From Paragonimus westermani (taxonomy: Eukaryota > Platyhelminthes > Trematoda > Plagiorchiida > Troglotrematidae), in contig QNGE01000406.1 in assembly GCA_008508345.1 (NCBI GenBank), positions 229,985 to 293,984 on the forward strand: a stretch of 64,000 nt of DNA. Direction: 5' to 3'. The first letter of the stretch is position 1. Every line of letters begins with the position of its first letter. The notes under the pieces were generated by a model. The model worked only from the letters and a program-made list of their open reading frames with translations, had not been told where the DNA came from and made no database searches. This document shows positions 58,850-64,000 of this stretch, one piece after another. The translations under genes and the position numbers were made by a program.

Positions 58850-59160
58850 AACCTAAAAGGAAGCGAATAACAACAAACATATGTATTGAATCCACCAAAT
58901 TTACAAGACCCGAGACCAATGGTTCATGTAAACACGACCGGATACAACGGCAATGCGACAAGACCTAAGTGAAGTCAAAGTGCACGTTAACGAATATTCA
59001 ACAGTGAGAGGTAGACACGGACAAACTATACGAGAACAAGCTACGATAAGTTGACGATATTGGGCCTTGACGATATATATGGAAATCAACATTTATTGTA
59101 GGAATAATTTTTCGTGAGCGTGGTCACAGTCATCGGGTTAGTGTTTGCATGAAAAGTTGA
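58850..59160 (+). repeat. Dispersed repeat, copy 2
   Basis: The first part (58850-58935; TGAATCCACCAAATTTACAA) matches 43905-43990. The second part matches 57540-57730. It may be an unrecognised LTR or DNA element. Confidence 0.45.
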
Positions 59161-60070
59161 CAAGCATCATTAGGAAGTTTCCGAATGTAATCAGAAGAAG
59201 GATCAACGAGAAAGAGATAACGGAATGCAAGCATCGTGGTCTCCGAACTACTATCAACCAGATGATATGCACCAAACACCCGACGCAGGCAACTCTCACG
59301 TCGCAGGGGGTACAGAGTTTCAGGGACGCCAAACGTGATCACGCTACCTGGTACTTACTAGAGGAAGCGCATCTATTGTGCATCTCACAGGTGAACTTTC
59401 GACTAACCCTATAGAAAGCATCTGATGTGAACGCTTAGGCATCTCAGCTATAACAGTCCAGCCAAAAATTCTGAGGCTACATCAAAAAATGCGATACTTC
59501 GATTGCGAATATTCACAACCAAAGAAATGAAAGATGCTATGGATAATTTCTAGTTACACTATCGAACTGCTACTGACAGTGACAATGGTGTGTTCTCAGC
59601 CGTGTTATCGAAGAAATCCATGTTATGTACACAATCAGTTGAGGTCGTGTGTTTTCGTGGAAATAATTTGCATCACCCACCCCGAACTGTTTTTAGGAGC
59701 CTGAGTAAACGTATGGTATGAACCTCAGATGCAGAGAGGTTTTCTCTATATAAATACAGTAATGATAATGATATATTTGTGAGAAACTCGCTTGGAAGAG
59801 CGGTATCACCGTACAGATCTCCAAGCATATACACACTTGAACACCAAATTTGTAAATTGTACAATGAGCCAGCTATGTGAATAAAGCAACAAAACAGACA
59901 TTATATGAGGGGAAATTTAGTTTTAGGAAGAAAACGCTGAACTACACACATTTGAGACGATATTACTAGGGATCTACAAAATTCAATAAAATGTTTGATT
60001 TCTTATATCGTTTGAGACTCCACGAGGTGATCACTGGTTAAGTACTCAAGGTCGTGCAAAATAGTGCTTG
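59161..60070. other. Spacer, no recognised content
   Basis: Short open frames only. The gypsy element on the right ends at 60071; the five bases at 60066-60070 (GCTTG) should be one of its target-site duplicates. Confidence 0.4.
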
Positions 60071-60350
60071 TGTAACATGCAACCAGAAGAGCAGACGGAG
60101 ATTATGACCGAAGATGTATTACGAAACACGCGGCAATACTAGAATATCAAGAAGGATCAGGGCGCAAAAGTACAGGGGAGTTACGTTTAAATACAAGTGT
60201 CCTTCTTGTCTGTCTGAATGTCCGTTGGTTCGAGATCCTCGTGCACAACGTTGGCGTGGCGGTCTGAAAGGTGAACAAAACAACCGTGTAACGGTAACCA
60301 CTTCAAATTTGATCTGTGCGCACTAACTAGTTTCAGTCGCGTGTTATACA
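60071..60350 (-). repeat. 3' LTR of the gypsy element
   Basis: It is 280 bases. On minus it begins TGTATAACACGCGACTGAAA and ends GCATGTTACA. It is directly preceded by a purine tract. Length, ends and inner blocks agree with the solo LTR at 42607-42892. Confidence 0.85.
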
Positions 60351-60361
60351 GCTCCCTTCTT
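60351..60361 (-). promoter_or_regulatory. Polypurine tract
   Basis: The minus strand reads AAGAAGGGAGC immediately before the LTR start TGTA. This is the primer site for plus-strand DNA synthesis in LTR retroelements. Confidence 0.75.
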
Positions 60362-60394
60362 AACCGAGCACCGTCCCCGGTGCTTCGCCTATGT

Positions 60395-61069
60395 CTAGCA
60401 CGTTCGGAAGTTCCACTTCCTTCTCGACCTCAGGACGACCGGTGATCGTTCCTGGCCTGTAGTTCGTGTGTATGGTTTCAGTCGATTGAAGTGAACCACA
60501 ATTGGCTGTCTGTTGGTTCCTGTTAGTTCATTAGTGTGACGGGTTGCCTTCAAAAGTATTCGCTCGACAACGTACAGCCCTCTCCACTGTTTATGCATCT
60601 TCATTAGGACTCCCGGGCTCGAAACCTTGTTGTGCAACCACACCATTTCGCCAATATTCAGGAGAGCTCCAAATACCCTCTTATCGTAATAGTCCTTCTG
60701 ATGCCTGTGAGATGTCTCCAGATGGACTCGTGCTATCCGGTGGGCCAGCCAAAATGTATCGAGAAGGTTGCTCACATATTGTACCACCGGCTGTTGCAGT
60801 TGCTGTTTAACGGGCAACCGGGCATCTGATGGTAGTCTCACTTCTTGGCCTGTCCACAAAAAATGTGGAGTTTGATCAGTCGAAGAGTGAATGGCGCTGC
60901 AATAAGCTAACAGAAATTCCGGTATAGCCAAGTCCCATTCGGTGACACTCTCCTCTGCTAAAGCCTTGAGAAGATTTTTGAGGGACCGATTCGCCCTTTC
61001 CACCCGCCCATTGCCTTGCGGGTGGTAAGCTGTGGTTCGCGTCTTATCTATCTCCAGTAGCCTACACAT
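60395..61069 (-). pseudogene. Integrase, C-terminal half
   Basis: This 224-codon frame starts just after an in-frame TGA. It reads TTAYHPQGNGRVERANRSLK (catalytic Glu in RVERANR), TEWDLAIPEFLLAYCSAIHS and YYDKRVFGALLNIGEMVWLH (the GPY/F-type end with LHN). The domain would complete the DDE active site with the preceding frame. It ends about 35 bases before the polypurine tract. Confidence 0.88.
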
Positions 61070-61093
61070 TTCGAGAACGAAGGAGCTTTCAAA

Positions 61094-61585
61094 TCAGGAG
61101 CCTTCGTCTGAATGCAGTTGGGTTGGGGCTCCCCACAGGCACACCCATTGGTCGATAATGGCTGTTGCTATTGAAGATGTATCCAATTGTGCAAGCGGGA
61201 CAGCTTCACACCATTTGATGAAGTAGTCTGTCAGGACCAAGATGTACCGATTGTTTCGGGGTGTCTTGTGCAATGGCCCCACAATATCTACACCGACCAA
61301 CCCTTTAGGATATCCTGCGGCCATAAGTTGCAACGATGCTGGACGTCCCATTTGAGGGCTTTTGAAAGTGCCGCATTTCTTGCACAATTGACATAACAGG
61401 TTAACATCCCTCTGCCGATGCGGCCACCAAAATCGTTGTCGTGCGGCCGCTTCCAACTTTTTCATTCCCGCGTGTCCGAGCTCTAAGTGCAAGTCTGTTA
61501 GGACGTCACGTACCATAGATTGAGGGACCACGATCCTTCTCATGTATGCGGGTCTGTATTGGATGAATAATACCCCATCCGCCAT
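61094..61585 (-). pseudogene. Integrase, zinc-binding and first catalytic part
   Basis: An HHCC zinc module (HLELGHAGMKKL, then CQLCKKC) is followed by FKSPQMGRPASLQL, VGVDIVGPLHKTPR (first catalytic Asp), YILVLTDYFIKWCEAVPL and LHSDEGS (second catalytic Asp), then the TGA stop at about 61091 where the family has a sense codon. The catalytic Asp residues remain. Confidence 0.88.
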
Positions 61586-61714
61586 CTAGAGCTGTTCCCA
61601 TAGCGCCCAAAGGCAGCAAGGTTCAGAGCTCTTTCCTTCCATTTCCTTGCTTGTTGGTTTGTCACCATTGTTCCGGCACCTTTCATAGATTAACGCAGTC
61701 TCAGGACCTGTTGC

Positions 61715-62315
61715 TTAAGCGTGCTGCCAGCGGCCATATTCTGCACCCTGTAGATTGATCAACGCTACGTGTTGCGTAGTAAGAGACGGACAGTCACCGT
61801 GATTGCGCGCAGGACGCCCTGATAATGAGTCCGCTTTCGAGTGTCGTCTTCCCGGTCTGTGTTCACATACGAAGTCGTATTCCTTTAGGGTCACCTGCCA
61901 CCGGGCTAATTGTCCCTCTGGGTCTTTGAAGTTTTGTAACCAGCGGAGAGACTGGTGGTCTGTGCGTACAAAAACTTTTGCGCAGAAGATAATGTCGGAT
62001 ATGTTGCACAAAGAATACTAACGCAAGCAGTTCTCTTCTGGTCGTATAGTAGTTTCTCTCACATTTACTTAAACATCGGCTACCGTAGGCTATCACTCGT
62101 TCCTTACCGTCTTGTCTTCGTTGCGATAAAACCGCCTCGATTGAAATGTTGCTTGCATCGGTATCCAGAAAAAACTTTCCGGCCTTCGGCGACAGGTCCG
62201 GAAAGGCTAGCACTGGCGCTGTGCAAAGAGCTTCGCGTAGTGATTTAAAAGCATGTTCACATCCTTCCGTCCACATGAATTCCTGACTATTTTGTTCAGG
62301 GGAGTGGAAATGCAA
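61715..62315 (-). pseudogene. RNase H domain, frameshifted
   Basis: It reads AFKSLREALCTAPVLAFPDL, then FFLDTDASNISIEAVLSQ (the D of TDAS), VIAYGSRCLSKCERNYYTTR (E of the RE..) and RELLALVFFVQHIRHYL. After a frameshift between about 62,010 and 61,980 it continues VRTDHQSLRWLQNFKDPEG, LARWQVTLKEYDF and RPGRRHSKADSLSGRP. Confidence 0.87.
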
Positions 62316-63147
62316 GCGAAATCATTATTGAAGCAGCGATAATAGGACGCTAGCCCTAAGAAGCTCCTCAGCTCGTTTGCGTCCTTCGGCGAAGGCCAAG
62401 ATCGAATTTGTTCCGTCCTTCTTGGGTCTGTGCGGATACCCGCCCTCGAAATTACATGCCCCAGGAATGTAACCTCTTTGAGTAGGGAGTGACGTTTTGA
62501 AGGCTTCAGTTTTAAACCGACTTCGGCCAGGCGGTCCAGCACGCGCTCAAAATTGCGCATATGCTTTTGTTCGGAACTCCCATGGACTATGACATCATCT
62601 AGATACACTAGGCATGTCTTAGGGATCAAGTCGTAATGCTTTCTGCATCAAGGTGCGTTTTATAGTCCGAAGAGCATGAACTGGAACGCATACAGCTCCG
62701 ACGGTACGGTGAGTGTCGTCTCCACTCGATCGTTTTCTTCAGCCTCCACTCACCGATAGCCTGATGCTAAGTCTAACCTACTAAAATACGAGGCTCTGCC
62801 GAGGGCGTCAAACAGGTCATCAATTCTTGGTAACGGAAATTCATCTTCCTTTTTCACTCCAATGAGCTTCCTATAATCCACGCATAACCATAATTCGCCG
62901 CCTTTCATTTTACCACGACTATCGAGGCAGCCCATGGAGACTTCGAGGGCTGGATCACGTTCTCCTGTAACATGTCGTCAACCATCTCACGCACCTCAAC
63001 CTGAAGGTGCGCAGGTATCCTGCGTGGGAGTAATCTTGATTGGAGGGTCATCCTCATATTAATTTCATGCTTCGAAATGCGTGTACGACCTAACGTTGCT
63101 CCCTCCCACGTGAACACTTGTGGTCGACTCCCAATTATCGATTTCAA
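62207..63147 (-). pseudogene. Reverse transcriptase, several frames
   Basis: High to low: RRIPAHLQVEVREMVDDMLQ, VIQPSKSPWAASIVVVK, (shift near 62,930-62,905) LCVDYRKLIGVKKEDEFPLP, ASYFSRLDLASGYR, a stretch with several stops that includes FMLFGL.NAP, then TCLVYLDDVIVHGS (catalytic YLDD) and VTFLGHVISRAGIRTDPRRT. All standard gypsy RT motifs are present, but the frame is broken repeatedly. Confidence 0.9.
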
Positions 63148-63178
63148 GCACTGAGCACTTCGCGAGTTGCTGGAAGCC

Positions 63179-63600
63179 TCACCTGATTAGACCATGTGGC
63201 CAATTTGGCGGTTTACTTCGAAAGAGGCGATAGTGACGTAAAGAGAGAAGTCGGTTTCTGGCAAAGTTATAGACAGGTTTCAAATGGGTAGCGCCGGACG
63301 GGTTTCTTAGCTTAAGGCTGTGCAAATCGAACGTGCACCTCAGACAGCCTAAAAGATCCATTCCCACTATAACACAGAATGGGAGTTTGGGGCTCACCAT
63401 GAAACTGTGATCTACATGGCATCCCGCTATTATGACCGGCGCAACGATTCTGCCCTCCGTCGGCAGTTAGTCACTGCCGGCCATAAGGATGCGGTGACAA
63501 CACGGTTTTCGCCTGTAGCCCGACAGTCTGCGTACTGTGTGTGTGCCGATTACGCCTAAGGAAGCTCCGGTATGTACCAGACGTGCGAGTGCTATTCCAC
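63179..63600 (-). pseudogene. Aspartic protease, catalytic Asp lost
   Basis: At about 63,580-63,545 the minus strand reads LARLVHTGASLGVIG where active proteases have DTGAS, so the catalytic Asp is His. An in-frame stop lies near 63,470. The C-terminal part VSPKLPFCVIVGMDLLG matches the (I/V)(L/I)G.DFL motif. It is not functional. Confidence 0.8.
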
Positions 63601-64000
63601 ATATTATTATCTGAACCGTGAGTTCTGCCATCGGCTGGAAGCAATCGGTAAGGAAAGGATCGTAAACTCGACTATTGGGCTCACCTGTTCTGACGTAGCT
63701 TCCGGTGGCCTGGTCGGTAGCTTCGGAGGCTTGACGATTTGCCTGGAACGCAATGTCGCATGGTCTACGCGGCTTGTTTCACGAAGGTCGCCGTTCGCGG
63801 CCACCATATCGCGAGTGGCTAGGTCCCCGATACCGGTCTGAGCTTCTTCTATGCACTGGGGGGCTGTTCCTCTGGCTGGTCTCCCCTGCCGCGAAGCAAC
63901 ATTGTACTAGTCGGCCGATGGCTACTTCGACCCGCTCGAGGTCTCCGGCCAACCGCACTGCGGCGTCAAGGTCGCTGGGTGGATGAAGTAGGAATTTCAT
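63601..64000 (-). pseudogene. gag end / gag-pol junction
   Basis: The minus frame 64000-63779 reads PPSDLDAAVRLAGDLERVEV, then an Arg/Ser/Pro-rich stretch (VHRRSSDRYRGPSHSRYGG), typical of a gag C-terminus. No CCHC knuckle could be recognised. The frame stops at 63,779. The frame that leads into the protease is different. Confidence 0.5.

Larger units (their letters stand above)
60071..64000 (-). mobile_element. Ty3/gypsy retrotransposon, 3' portion, inactive, cut by window edge
   Basis: The minus-strand order is gag end, protease, RT, RNase H, integrase, polypurine tract, LTR: the Ty3/gypsy order (integrase last). All domains are recognisable, but stops and frameshifts break pol in at least four places and the protease active site is changed. 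The 5' LTR and most of gag lie right of 64,000. The LTR family has two more copies in this window. Confidence 0.92.

Noticed and set aside
1..64000. CRISPR arrays, bacterial operons, riboswitches
   Set aside because: No regularly spaced direct repeats, no tightly packed same-strand genes, and clear spliceosomal introns: this is eukaryotic DNA.

Overview
The window looks like nuclear DNA of an animal with large, repeat-rich introns. There are no operons or bacterial signals. I infer a parasitic flatworm, most likely a digenean fluke. The reasons are introns of 33-52 bases beside introns of 1-3 kb in one gene, a tRNA-derived SINE that carries a hammerhead ribozyme (compare the Sm-alpha family of schistosomes), and a mix of CR1-like, RTE-like and Ty3/gypsy retroelements. 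No species can be named from sequence alone.

Region 1 to about 23.3 kb (minus strand): one host gene, the N-terminal ~1,010 codons of an NWD-type protein (NACHT and WD-repeat family, STAND/NLR-like ATPase). I resolved 14 exons at 23261..1049. All splice phases agree, and every junction lands on a conserved stretch of the family: [22 protein letters not shown], Walker A GYSGSGKT, Walker [11 protein letters not shown], the [14 protein letters not shown] block, and WYHRQF. The 3' part, expected to encode the WD40 propeller, lies off the left edge. The introns hold old SINEs and a Penelope-like scrap with a hammerhead-like motif.

Region 23.3-28 kb: 5' flank of that gene, then decayed LTR-retrotransposon pieces (an integrase core on minus, a gag zinc knuckle on plus).

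Region 27.4-57.2 kb: a nest of retroelements framed by a large inverted repeat. The inner arms, 28407-30947 and 53726-56266, appear identical by eye over about 2.54 kb, including a 12-unit AAT/ATT microsatellite. Their outer flanks (27.4-28.4 and 56.3-57.2 kb) are homologous but clearly diverged. This suggests recent gene conversion or inverted duplication between two old CR1-like copies, or an assembly artefact. Between the arms (22.8 kb) lie two more decayed CR1-like elements (37.1-41 kb minus, 41.3-43.6 kb plus), a solo LTR with a 5-base target duplication inserted in one of them, further SINEs, an RTE-like 3' fragment (51.0-51.8 kb) and long stretches with nothing recognisable.

Region 57.2-64 kb: dispersed repeats, then the 3' portion of a dead Ty3/gypsy element on minus (LTR 60071-60350, polypurine tract, integrase, RNase H, reverse transcriptase, protease), cut by the right edge. 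Its LTR belongs to the same family as the solo LTR at 42.6 kb and another LTR at 49.5 kb.

Exon edges, identities and element limits were read by eye. No alignment or database search was run.
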